A stretch of 64,000 bases of DNA. Origin: Neoceratodus forsteri (lineage: Eukaryota > Chordata > Ceratodontiformes > Ceratodontidae). Both the position numbers and the translations under genes were made by a program. Positions within the stretch are counted from its first letter, which is position 1. Every line of letters begins with the position of its first letter. Positions 11,255 to 23,354 of this stretch are shown here, piece by piece. The stretch spans positions 667,017,501 to 667,081,500 of the forward strand of contig CM057456.1 of NCBI GenBank assembly GCA_016271365.2, given 5' to 3'. Under the pieces are notes generated by a model. That model did not search any database. It had not been told where the DNA came from and saw nothing but the letters and a program-made list of their open reading frames with translations.

Positions 11255-14200
11255 ATTTCCCCTTAACCTGCCACCTTCCAATTTCATATCATGCCCCCTC
11301 GTTATTATACTCCTTCTTAGCAGGAAGATGTCTTCTTCTGCACTTTGTTTATGCCCTTAAGGTATTTGAATGTTTTATTATGCCCCCCCACTCCCTCCTT
11401 TTCTCCAGTGAGTGCCTATTGAGGTCCTTTAATCTCTCATCATAAATTTTCTGGTGCAAGCCCTGTACCATCTTAGTTTTCCTTCTCTGGGCTGCCTCCA
11501 CCCTGTCAATGTCCTTATGAGTGTGTGGCCCCCAGAACTGCACAAGTACTCCAGATGATGCCTCACTAGTGTGTTATACAATGACATCACCACCTCCTGC
11601 ATTCTGCTCATGATACCTCTGCCTATGCAACCCCAGCATGCCACTGGCCTTCTCTGCAGCCTCTGTACTCTATTTGGACACCTTTAGATAGTCTGAAATG
11701 ATAACCTTCAGAGGATCTTTCTTCCCTCATGATCATCAGTAACTCCTCCTCCATCCTATAGCTCTCCCCAGGGTTACCTTGTCCCAGATGAATTATTTAG
11801 CATTTCGTGGAATTGAACTTCAGTTGCCACTTCTCTGACCATTTTTCAAGCTTTCCCAGGTCCTTCTTCATTCTCTTCATCTCATCTGGAGTATCCACCC
11901 TGTTGCAGATCTTGGTGTCATCCACAAACAGGCAGGACTTTCCCTCCAGTCCTACTGCAATGTCACTAATGAAGACATTACAAAGGACTGGCCCAAGGAC
12001 TGAAACCTGTAGCCCCTCCACTGGTCACTCCTTCTCCATGGACTGGATCTCATTTACCACCACCCTCTGCTTTCTGTCAGTTAGCAGTTCCTAACCTAGT
12101 TTACCACCTTGTGTCTCATTCTCATCATGTTTACCAACCTTTTATGTGGGACAGTGTCGAAGGCTGTGCTGAAATCAAGGTAGGCTACCTCCACTGCCCC
12201 TCTTTGATTTATTATCTTCATCACCCAGCCAAAAAAATCTATCTGATTCATCTGACATGACCTTCCCACTGTGAATCCATGATGCCTTGTGTCCTGGGCA
12301 CTGATGGATTCAAAGTGTGCCACTATTCTTTCTTTCAGCAGAGCCTCCATGATCTTCCCCATTACCGAGGTGAGGCTGACCAACCTGTAGTTCCCTGCAT
12401 CCTCCCTGCTGCCACTGTTGTGTAGAGGGACTACATGTGCCCTCTTCCAGTCATCTGGAATCACTCCTGTGTTGAGTGACTCGGTGAACATGGCTGCCAG
12501 AGATGCTGCTAGCTCCCCTTGCAGTTCCCTTAGTATCCTTGGATGTATGCCATCTGGTCCTATTGCTTTGTTTTATTTATTTATTTTTATTTATTACTGC
12601 TCATATTACAATACCTTTAAGCTACAATAGCTCATTTACAAAGGTTCTACATCAAAGGAAGGATGACAGACAAGCAAAGGTTGTTGAAACATAACATAGT
12701 GAAAAACAAAACCAAATGACAGTGATCAAGGCAGTTGGACAATAAAATAAACAATAGTAGGTATAACAATGAGATACAATAGTCGATAGGTAAAAGACCT
12801 AGACAACGCAACTAGAAATGACAGTGGCTAGAATAAGAAAAGTAAGATGGCAGCCAAGAGGCCTTGTCAAGTAAGCAAGTTAGTTAGGGTGACATTAAGT
12901 TAGGTAGTTCAATACAGGATGGAAGGGGAAGGGGAGGCCAGAGGTGGCAGAGGTACAGAAGTGGAGCAGAAAGGTGGGGTGGCTACCCCAGGAATTGACA
13001 AAAAATTGCAGATCAGTGTCAGCAGATGCAGTCGCAGATGCTGACCAAGGAGAGGTGTTGACAGAGGTGACTTTGAACAAACCCAATTTAGGAAGGGGAG
13101 AGATATCACTCGACAGGGTGTTAAACCACAGGGGTGTTCTGTACACAAAAGAGCACTGCCCCTGGGTGGTCTGACATCTAGGGATGGAGAGAAATTGGTT
13201 GACAGAGTTATAGGTATGCTGGGTGCGGAAAAATGAATTGAGTATATTGTTAGTTCCAGCAGGAAAGAGCCTGAGGATAGCTTTCTTGGAGAGCAGGCAA
13301 TTTTGGTGATGGTCCCTGCCAGTTAGCTGAAGCCACCCTGTTTGCTTATATAGTTTGCATGTGTGGATAAGCCGAGTTGCTCCAGTAAGAAGATGTCCTG
13401 TTTTATGTAGGGCAACTGCAATTCTGCGGAGGGAGGTATCCATAGCTGAGCCATAAATGTCCAGTCCATAATCTACAATTGATAGAATAGAGCTGTGGAT
13501 TGCAAGTCTCAGGGCTTCTGGTGTTAAACTATGTTTATGCCTGTGTAATAACCCAATTTTTATATTTACTGTGGAGGTGAGACTATTGATGTGTTGGGCA
13601 AATTACAGGGAGTTATCCAAGGTTACACCTAGGTACTTAAAGTGTTGTATTTGGTCGAGTGGTACACCAGAGGAGTTCCTGATGGTCAGTGATATAGCTC
13701 TGTGTTTGCTATGAGTACCACTGAATAATGTAACCTTCATTTCTTTTGTAATTTAGTACCAGTTTGTGGTACCAGAACCAGTCCTCCACCTCCTTGAAAC
13801 TAAGTTGAAGTTGATATTCCATGGGCATGGGTTCTGTGCCACTAGTGAAGATCACTGCTTCATCTGCATAGAGGAGGGTGTGCTGTTGACATACACTTGG
13901 GAGGTTGTTCATAAAGGTGCTGAAAAGAAGTGGCTCAAGAATAGAGCCTTGTGGGACTCTCGATCTGACAGGTTGTAGGTCTGAGGTAACATTGGCTAAT
14001 CTTACCTGTTGAGTATGTTCAGTTAAGTAGCTTCTGAACCAGGACGCAGTATTGGTAGAGAGGCCTAAGGAGGATAGCTGCTTGATGAGAAGGTTGAGGT
14101 TAACTGTATCAAAGGCCTTAGTGAGGTCGATGAATGTCATGCCCACTAAGCTGCCTTGATCCAGGGACTTGTGAATGAAACTAGTGAATTCAATCAATGC

Positions 14201-16990
14201 TGTGTTGGTGCTGTGGCCCTTTCTAAATCCATGTTACTGGGGGCACTGTAATGAGTATTTGTCCAGGTAATCAACCAGCTGGTCGGCAACAATACATACA
14301 AGCACCTTGAAAAGGGGAGGGAGGATGGAGATAGGCCTATAGTTAGAGCATAGAGAATGGTCTGCACTTTTGTGAATGGGGTAACAAGGGCAGACTTCCA
14401 TAGCAGGGGGAATTGCACCAGCCTTAGTGAGAGATTCATTGTCTTTGTGATAGGCCCCAGGGTAGCATCAAGTGTAAGTGTGATTAGTTTGAGATCTAAT
14501 GAGCCACTGCTGTGCCTGGATTTACTTAGTGCCTTTGCAAGGTATTTCTTGACAATGTACTGAGGGACCTCTTTGAAGTAGAAAGGAGGAGGTGTGGGGG
14601 TCTGGACCTCGGGACCAGCAATGGGCTGTTTTTCAGTGTCTATGGTGGAATCTTCACTGTCCTCAAAGAAATAAGGAGCAGGACACTGCCCAGGTCCAAA
14701 AACATATTGTTGAAGGCATTGGCTATGGTCAGACAGTCAAGTGTGGGAGTTCTATTGATACTGAGCATTGTAAGGGCAGCCTTGGGGTCTTTGCTAGTTA
14801 AATCTTTAATGTTGTTCCAGAAACTTTTGCCATCACCCAGGTGGAAATGAGCTCCTCTCTGTAGTACCTTCTTTTTACCAGACCGATAACCAGGGTACAC
14901 ATGTTCCTGGCAGCTTTGTAAGCCTGGACATCAGCTGGCTTGCTATTGGCCCTGGCTCAGTGCCAAAAGTGGTCTCTGTGGTTCATCTGCCTGATCAGGT
15001 CCTGGGATATCCAGGGATTAGTTGTGCCGCTGACTTTCATTTTATTTCAAAGGTGCATAGATACCACAGGCTTCATTAAAGTGACTGATGAAGTAGTCAA
15101 GAGCTATGTTTATGTCATTTGTTGAATAAGGTAATGACCAGTCAATGCCACAAAGGTGTTGCTTCATATGTTCTTGGTGACCAGGCTTTAGCACCCTGGT
15201 GAGAATATTTTGTTTTTTTGGAAGGGTTGTTAAATTTGTTTGTCCAAAGACAGGTAATGGGTGAGTGGTCCCTTATAGGATTTGGTAGCACATTAACATT
15301 GGAGATTCAATCTGGGTAGTTAGACAGGATCCAGTCAATTAGAGAATGAGAACTGGTTTTGTAGTTTATCCTGGTTGGTGCGGTAACTAGCTGAGTGAGG
15401 TTAAGAATAGAGATTGCATCCTTAAAAGTGCCAACATCAGGTACTTGGCAGTTGATATTAAAGTCACCCATAATAATAGACTCAGAGTTTTGGGGCAAAT
15501 TCCTAATGAATTCCACCAGAGAATGAAAGCTAGTGTCATGGTTCTTGGGTAGTATGTAAACAGCCACAATTGTAAGAATTTTGTTGTGTGCCTCAAGCAG
15601 AACATTAACAGCTAGTGGCTGGGAGGCATTTCATAGGTTGTCTATAGGAAAGGTACAACCTGCAAGGGTTTCCTTGATGTAGATGGCACACCCATCTCTG
15701 TGTTTTGAAAGCCTATCCTGCCTGAATGTGACAAAAAATCAGTAAGGCCATTGCTGAATCTGGGATCCTCATAGAGAGCCATGTTTCCATGACAGTTAGG
15801 ATATCAGGGTTCTGCTGTGAGACCCATGCTTGGAGCCTATCTAATTTATACAGTAAACTGCAGACATTGAAGGAGGCAAGCTGGAGTGATCCAGTCTTGT
15901 GGAGACCAGTAGATGAGGTGGGCCAGGGTTGGGATGCACGTTCCCTGATAATAGCAATAGTATTAATATGTGCCAAAGTAAGAGTCTTTTTACTAGGTTG
16001 AGTTTGAATTTGATGTGCCAGCGCTGGGTTGAGATTCTCTTTCTACTGATGTGTAGCACAGTGACCAAGGGTGATAAAGCCACAGGGAGGCAGTACAAGA
16101 GTTTTGCGTAGTCTGGTGCATATCGTAGAGGCCAAGGAAAGATCCAAGTGTCTGTTGGTGTATGATACAGGTTACTTGTTATAAAGCCATGGACATAGTG
16201 GATGTTAGAGTGGGGATTTTATTCCTTGGTGTTGATGTAGAGGGGGAATCCTGAGCTGTGTAGTGGTCCAAGATTATGAGTAGAAATACTAGTAGTGGTA
16301 TAAGTTTGTTGTGGACTCATTGTTTTGATGGGCAGTAGTTGCCTCATTCTTCTACTCAGCTGTGGTCCATGACCTTCCCCCTCTTTAGTGTATACTGAAC
16401 AGAAGTATTTGTTCAGTATTTCTGCCTTTTCCAGGTCTCCCTCTTGACATTCTCCGCTTCCTGTCTGAGCCTTACAATCCCCCCCCGCTTTTCCTCATTT
16501 CACTGATATACCTAAAGAATGCCTTGTCTCCTTGCTTCACCGTCTGCACTTATCTTTCTTGAGTCAATGCCTTTGCTGTACTTTTAGCCTTTGCTTCTTT
16601 CTTTTAGACTCTTTAGGTACACCTCCCTGTCTTCCTCCATATAAGTCTCCTTATATTTCTTGAAACTCACTTTTTTGGCTCTTACCTTGCCTGCCACCTC
16701 CCTTGAGAACCATAGTGGTTTCCTCCTTTTCTTGCCTTTGCTTACCACCTTAATACACTGGTTCATAACCTCCTGTATGGCTCCCTTCAGGTGTTCCCAC
16801 TGCTTCTCAGCTCCCCCTACTCAACTACCCCTTCTAACTCCCTCCTTGCCAGGGCTTCTTTGATGCCCCTCCCCATACTAGCAAAATCTGCCTTCCTGAA
16901 ATCCAAGACTCTTGCCTTAGTGTGACTAGTCTGCATCCCTGTCCCCCTGCTAAACATCACTATGTGGTGGTCACTCCTATTCCATTCCTA
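11255..16990 (-). mobile_element. CR1-type LINE, minus strand, split by an L2 insertion
   Basis: The parts are 11255-12570 and 16328-16990. Read on the minus strand it runs from the end of the endonuclease through the linker (16766-16584), the reverse transcriptase and the C-terminus (11543-11349). Visible RT parts are a Y-L-D-F-S-T-A-F-D-T-V-P-H block inside 12491-12096 and FVDDTK at 11928-11911, the catalytic Asp pair. Frameshifts separate the frames. An L2 element sits between; removing it and one copy of the 9-base flank leaves the CR1 frame continuous at its PIKAIGPDG block. This is a dead copy that abuts a plus-strand CR1 head to head. Confidence 0.8.
12571..16318 (-). mobile_element. 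L2-clade LINE, nearly complete, minus strand
   Basis: A 3.75-kb element inserted in a CR1. The 3' end on the left is a (TTTA)n tail. The frame at 16098-15841 has a hydrophobic stretch and then SGNVHPNPGP (15948-15919), a 2A-like motif. Endonuclease follows (15567-15307, with MGDFN). Reverse transcriptase lies in 14439-13709: a FIDLTKAFDTV block, a VPQGS block and YADE (13870-13859) where YADD is normal. The C-terminal region is 13443-12895. Flanks ATTGCTTTG (12562-12570) and ATTGTTTTG (16319-16327) are a likely target duplication. Several frameshifts and the altered catalytic Asp make it inactive. Its ORF2 function was target-primed reverse transcription. Confidence 0.82.
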
Positions 16991-19340
16991 CACTCCCTGC
17001 AGGGGCCATTCCTCAGGCAACTAGTAAAAGAGTCCACTTGTGAGGGAGTAATACTGGACCTTGTACTTGCCATGGGGACAGTGTTGCAGACATCACAGTG
17101 AGTGGCCATCTGGGGACCAGTGATCATCGTATGGTGGGGCTCAATATAAGCACCTTGGCAGAAGTGACCCATGCAAAGGTGAGGCTCCAGGACTTCAGGA
17201 GGGCCAATTTTACAAAGATGGGGGAATACCTCCAGGATGCCCTGGCAGGGGGAATAGAACTTGGGTAGAGTGGTGGAACAGTGGATGAAACTAAAAGCGC
17301 TGATAGTGAAGGTAACAAACTCTGCATTAAGCTAGTAAGCAAAAGCAAGAAGTGAAAAAGGCTGCTATAGTTCTCAAATGAAGCTGCTGGGAAGATAAGG
17401 GCAAAAAAGTTAGCATTCAGAAGGTAGAGGGAGACACAGAGGGAGGAGGATAGGGAGGAGTATCAGGAGAATCAGAGGGAGGCAGAGGAAGCAGTCAGAA
17501 ATGCAAAGGTGCAAACAGAGGAAAAATAGCGCAGGGAGTAAAGAAAAGGGACAAGACATTTTTCAAGTATGTAATTAAAAGGAGAAAGTTCAAGGGAGGG
17601 ATTATAAGTCTAAGGCTGCAAAGGGGAGGGGTGGAAGGGGACAAGGGAAATCTTAAATGACTACTTTTGTTCAGTGTTCACAAAGGAAAGGGAAGGAGGG
17701 GGACCACAGATAAATGTCAGGGGCATTGAAGGAAGGGGGGTGGATACTACTCCATTTACAGAGAAAGGTGTCCTGAAGGCACTTGCAAATCTGAAAGTGG
17801 ATGAGGCAAAGGGGCCAGATGGGACACATCCAAGGATATTGAGGGTTCTGGCTGCACCTCTGACAGTCGTGTTCAGTCACTCACAGGATACTGGAGTGGT
17901 CCTGAGGACTGGAGGAGAGCACATATAGTCCCACTTCACAAAAGTGGAAGCAGGGAGGTGGCTAGCAATTACAGGCCAGTCAGCCTGACTTCAGTGGTGA
18001 AAAAACTAATGGAATCACTACTGAAAGAAATGATTGTGGAATATCTTGAATCCAGTGGCTTACAGGATCTGAGGCAGCATAGATTCATTGGGATGATGTT
18101 ATGTCAAACAAATCTGATAGAGTTCATTGACTGGGTGACCAGGTAATTAGATCTTGGTGGGGTGGTGGATGTGGCCTACCTAGATTTCAGTAAGACCTTT
18201 GACACTGTTCCACATAGGAAACTCATAAGCAAGCTTTGCTACCTAGGAGTGGGTCCAAAGATGGTAAACTGGGTAAGAATTTGGTTGGGGGATAGGTGAC
18301 AGAGGGTGGTGATAAATGGAGTTCATTCAGAGGAAAGAAGAGTGACCAGTAGGGTGCCACAAGGATCAGTACTGGGACTGATCGTCTCTAATGTCTTTAT
18401 TAGCAACATTGCAGGTGGTCTAGAAGGGAACGTATGTGTTTGTTGCAGATGGTACTAAAACCTCTAATAGGGCAGACACTTGGTGGGGGGGTGGAATTAA
18501 GAGGATCTAAGAATTCTTTAGGAGTGATCAAGAGTGTGGCAACTAAGTTTTAATGTGAACAAGTGCAAAATCATGCATGTGGGGTGCAGAAACCTAGGGG
18601 TGGAGTACAAAATGGGGGGAGAGGTACTGGCAACCTCCAAATAGGAAAGAGACCTGGGGTAGTTATATCTGATGACCTAAAGGTGGCCAAATAGTTTGAC
18701 AAGTGAGATGCTAGGGTGCATAGGATGGGATACCAGCAGTAGAAAGAGGGAGGTGATGATACTGCGGTATAAATCACTGATGAGACCTCACCTATAGTAC
18801 TGTGTCCAGTTTTAGAGACCACATCCCTGGGAGGACATAGATTACAGGTTGGCCAAAGGAGGGCAACTAAAATGGTGCATGGTCTGCATCAAATGCCTTA
18901 TGAGGAGAAATTGAAGGACCTCAATATGTACACCATGGAGGAAATGAAGGAGGGGGGTATATGATAGAGACTTTCAAATATCTCACAGGTATAAATAAGG
19001 CTCAAGAGGGAAGCATTTTTCAAAGAAAAAACTACTTCAGAATGAGCAGTCATTCTATGAAGCTGGGAGGTGCAGTTTCAGGGGTGATACAAGGAAGAAC
19101 ATCTTCACAGAAAGAGTAGTAGATACCTGGAACAGCCTCCTAGCAGAAGTTGTGAGGGCAAAAACTGTAGTGTGATTCAAGAAGGCATGGGATAGGCATA
19201 AGGGAACCATAGTGGTAAGGAAAGACAGGGGGAAGCTGAAGAATAAATAGGGTCTGCCTTGTTATCGTAGGTAGAGAAAATGGCAGACTAGGTGGGGCAG
19301 GTGGTCCTTATCTGCTGTTAAACTCTGTGTTTCTATCTTT
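16991..19340 (+). mobile_element. CR1-type LINE, plus strand, from endonuclease end to 3' end
   Basis: Coding pieces in order: end of the endonuclease near 17040-17230; linker; RT N-terminus with KGPDGTHPRIL (17809-17841); NYRPVSLTSVV (17967-17999); a VAYLDFSKTFDTVPH block near 18172-18216; VPQGSVLG near 18353. The C-terminal part and a CR1-style 3' end (CTTATCTGCTGTTAAACTCT) finish near 19340. Several stops and frameshifts are present, and the YADD region is degraded (near 18440). It is a 5'-truncated dead copy, head to head with the preceding minus-strand CR1. Confidence 0.8.
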
Positions 19341-20770
19341 TCATCTGTGATTGGCCTGAGCTGCTGCACAGAGTGACCAGATGTAGGTGAAGAAAGGATG
19401 GATTTGAGCCTGCATTGTGGGCCACTGAACTGGAGAGTAGTAGGATCGTCCTTGACATCAGAGGACTTGTCACCGGGGGGTGCTACCAACTGAAGAATTT
19501 AAATAGGCTAACAAGACCACCAGTGGTGCTAACTCCATGGCAGCTATATTCTCTCCCAAATTATTTCAGTTTGAACAGTCCTGAAATCTATAAACCAAGT
19601 CACAATTTCAAGTTCCGATTTCTTCAACTGACTGTAATTTAGCATAATATTTTGTTTTTATCCTTTTGCAGATTTCCTAACTTTGAAGTATGCAAATGAA
19701 ACATGAGCCCAGATAAATGCAAGACTGTATAGTCTGGAACCATCTGTAACAAAACTGCAGACCAGTTGACAATGAATATTACTTTGGTTATTATGGGACT
19801 TGTACTTAACCTCAGTAGTTCTACAAGATCAGCTTTCATCTGTGTGTTTGGAGAACTAAATAGTGCCAGGACTTTATTGTAGCTGATTTATTCTCCCACA
19901 ACTGACCAACAGTGGTGGTGGTAGCTGCAGGAGGTCCTTGGATGCTGCTGGAGCGGCTTTGTTGATATGATAATGTGGGTCATGTCGGACCAACCAGATA
20001 GAAGTATAATTCCAGCAGGGAAGTGAGTAAAAAAAACTCTTCATGCACCCAGTTCTAATCAAAATTTGGTAGCCACACACCTGACATGGGGGGCCATAAA
20101 TGCTGGGCATTCTAATTTATTATTAATGAAACTGTTTTACTTTTTTCTTTTATAATGAAAAAATAAAGTTGGTTTAAGCTCAAAAATGCTTTGAGGATAT
20201 AATTATTACTGAATGTAGTCAATGCATAGTATACAAACAGAAAATGTTGATGAGAGTATAGGGTGTGTGTGTGTGTGTGTGTGTGTGATACTAATAGTAT
20301 ACTTTCAGTACAATCACATATTAAATACAGTATATTTTCAGTACAGTGTTGATGGTATGCTTTCAGCACAATCATCATGTGCCAATGGAATATTGTCACT
20401 ACAGTAATCATATGCTGATGGCATTCTCTCACCACAATAATCTTAGAATGATGATATATTTTCGGTACAGCAATCGTATACTGTCAGTACAGTCCTCATA
20501 TAATAGTACATTTGTAATACAGTATTTCCTATGCTGATATTATAATTCAGTACATTAATCATATACTGCTTAATATTCTTAAAAATACTAAACTGGACCA
20601 TAATAGAAACTACAATAGTAATTTATGCTTTTAATATATACAGTACTTTGTGTTTTCAGATATATATTTCAAGTTCATTTATTAACAAAAAATTAAACTA
20701 TACTTATTTACTTTTATATTTATTATACTAAATATTGAAGTACACTTAGATATAGACTTAGATAACTTAG
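19341..20770. other. AT-rich intergenic sequence with a (GT)n run
   Basis: No gene or known element was recognised. A (GT)n microsatellite lies at 20262-20288. Between about 20290 and 20560 short words such as TTCAGTACA(G/A)T recur at roughly 30-base spacing, a loose low-complexity pattern. Confidence 0.5.
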
Positions 20771-20774
20771 ATAT

Positions 20775-20988
20775 GGGCTGACAGTATAGCCTAGAGGTTA
20801 GAGGAACGAGGTGTGAACAAGCTTGATACATCCAGCAGACCAGACCTGAGTCTGATTCTCACAACCTCCACTTGCATACTGTGTGACTCTGAGCAAGTCA
20901 CTTAACTGCCCAGTGCTCTCAAGTCACCCCTGAAAACAGGTACTTGTGCCTAATGGGACTTACCCGGTTACCAAAGACTAAAATAAAA

Positions 20989-21023
<35 letters not shown>

Positions 21024-21026
21024 ATA
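20775..21026 (+). mobile_element. tRNA-derived SINE, MIR/CORE-like, with (AAAT)n tail
   Basis: The head contains an A-box-like TAGCCTAGAGG (20787-20797) and a B-box-like GTCTGATTCTC (20850-20860), the internal RNA polymerase III promoter. The body has TGTGTGACTCTGAGCAAGTC, the CORE/MIR signature. The 3' part (GGGACTTACCCGGTTACC) runs into (TAAA)n. Such SINEs borrow LINE machinery through the shared 3' tail; here L2-type LINEs with (TTTA)n/(AAAT)n tails are the plausible partner. Confidence 0.8.
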
Positions 21027-21363
21027 TAGTAATAATATGCTACTTTTTTGTAAGGCACCCCATAATGCAATAATCAATTAATGATACAATGATACATTGA
21101 CTAACAAAGGCCTTTGATACTGTTCACCACCCTCTACTTCTCTGACAACTAACTTCCATTGGTCTCTCCTCTGACACCTTACCTTGGTTCAAGAGTTACT
21201 CGAATGGTCACTCCCAGCAGGTGAAGATTTCAAATGTTAACTCTGACAAGCAGCCTGTCTGCTCTGGAGTGCCACAGGGCTCTATTTTAGGGCTTCTACT
21301 TTTCAGTATCTTTCTTAACAACCTCCCTCGGGCCTGCCAACAAAGGATACTCCTGTATATGAA

Positions 21364-22233
21364 CACACAAATGTGTCAGCAGAAACAGACCACCTAGTCT
21401 ATCTAAGTCTGCTCTAGTGTGCACCAGCACTCCTAGTTTGCAGCTGCCCCACTCCCTCCCCTTTGTCATTCCACTACCCCCCCCAGCCAGTATTCTCTTC
21501 TTGGGTTCTTCACCATGAAGTGCATAACTTTACACTTCTTTGCAATGAACCTCAGCTGCCACCTCTCTGACCACTCATCTAGCTTGCTTAGGTCCCCCTG
21601 CAGCTGCTTCCATCCCTCCCACCCACCACTGTCCCCATTTTAGTGTCGTCTGTGAACAGACTTACCTTTCTCACTGCCTTGTGTGCAATGTCTGATATGA
21701 AGAGCCCAAATAATACTGGTCCCAGTACAAAGCCCTGTGGCACCCCACTCATCACTGGCTTCGGAGTTGAGAACTCCCCTCCTACCATCACCCATTGCAG
21801 CCTCCCATTCAGCCAGCTTGCAATCAAGTTCATCATTTTTGTCCTTCTCCATACACCAATTAGCTTCCCCCCAAGCCACACATGAGGCATTGAATTGAAG
21901 GCCTTGCTAAAGTCCAAGTAAAGGACATCCATCGTACAGCCCTTATCCAGCTCACCTGTCATCCAGTCATAATATTGTATCAGGTTGGTTTGGCTAGACT
22001 TCCCCAAAATTATCCCATGCTGCCTCACATCCTGGAGGCTGCTGTCCTCCAGACATGACACCAGTCTTTCCTTTAGTATCATTTCCATGAGGTTGCACAC
22101 TATGGAGGTGACACTTCCCAGACAATAATTACCCAGTTCGTCTCTTGGTCTGCTCTTGAGTAACAGTACTACATGTGCCATTCTCCAGTCCAGTGGCACA
22201 TATCCTGACTCCAGTGAGATACTGTGCAGATCT
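21364..22233 (-). mobile_element. CR1-type LINE inserted in the L2 reverse transcriptase
   Basis: Minus-strand frames 22199-21588 encode the CR1 reverse transcriptase: a W-R-M-A-H-V-V block at the N-terminal side, then a VLYLDFSKAFN block, a GVPQGFVLGP block and FTDDTK where the catalytic YADD normally lies. Its 3' end is at the left (21364). The surrounding L2 reading breaks on one side at CTGTATATG and resumes at CATATGTGGATGAT, consistent with a short target duplication of about five bases. Confidence 0.78.
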
Positions 22234-22384
22234 GTACAGATCCATATGTGGATGATGCTGTCATCTTTACCAGTAACCCTGACTCACTGCAACTGGAATG
22301 TCAACTACAGCATAGTTTTAACAAAGTACAGGCCTGGTTCAACTCTCAAAAACTGATGCTGAACTACGAAAAGCTAAAGTCATG

Positions 22385-23354
22385 GGGCCGGATTTTCAAA
22401 GGCCTTAGATCAACGCAAGGTCTTGTGTCAAACAGGTCTGATGCAAGGGCACCTTGCGCCAAGTGGGAATTTGAAAGGCAGACTGCTTCACCCAGCAGGC
22501 TACCTGCCCCAAAGTGTGCTAGCACCATCCTTGCACCACAAAAGTGGCTGAGGCATGGCACTGGGGGCTTGTGGCAGACCCAGACTGCTGCAGCAGTCGG
22601 TTCCAGAATTTGAAAGAACCCCCCAGGAACCAAGTGCCAAGTACCCTTAGACCAGCAAGGGGCAGGTCTAAGAGGACTTAGATGGCTCCTGGGTGGTCAT
22701 CCTGTAGATGCTACCATGTGGCCTGCCCCATCCATCCCCAGTAGGTGATCCTTGGTGGTCCCTCCTCACCCCATCACGGTCCCCAACACCCACGTGCATG
22801 CATCCTGCCAACCCCCTACCCATCTCAGCACCCCTACCCCCCTTCCGTACCCCAATCTGGTGATTAGCATAGCCCTCCACACACCACCACGGCCAACCAC
22901 CGAATGAGCAGTCTGTGCGTGTACTATATACTGTATACAGTACCCGCAAGGACTGCCCATTTGGTGGCTGGCCAGGGTGGTGTGTGGATGGCTGTGCCAG
23001 TCACTGGATCAGGATACGGGAGGGGGGTTGGAGTGCTGAGATGGGTAGGGGAGGCACTAGCCCACTAGGATATCGGGGAGGTTTGTGGCGTTGGTGCCAT
23101 TGGTGCGGTGGTGTTGGGGGGCAGTTCCCAGTTGCCATCCCCTGTCCGTGGGTGCTGCAGATTCCCCACAGCTGTTGTGGCATTCTGGGTGGGTGTGCCA
23201 TGCATCGGGCACTGCACCCCCTTTTCCACATGCCACTGGACTTAGGCACCAGGACCCTGTTCAGTAGAAATTCAGGTGCAGGGTCCTGGGTGCACCGCAC
23301 TCAGCGCAAGCTGCCATTGTCACAACTTGCACCAGGGCTTTGAAATTCCAGCCC
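22385..23354. mobile_element. Palindromic DNA-transposon-like element, 970 bp, non-autonomous
   Basis: The left end is GGGCCGGATTTTCAAAGGCC; the right end inverted is GGGCTGGAATTTCAAAGCCC (about 16 of 20 match). ATG flanks both sides (22382-22384 and 23355-23357), a 3-bp target duplication whose removal restores the L2 frame. The middle is a long palindrome centred near 22932 with arms of about 130 bases (about 22805-23060). A 3-bp duplication and GGGC ends fit a PIF/Harbinger-like element, but no transposase is present and assignment is tentative. A related terminus begins at about 63714. Confidence 0.75.
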
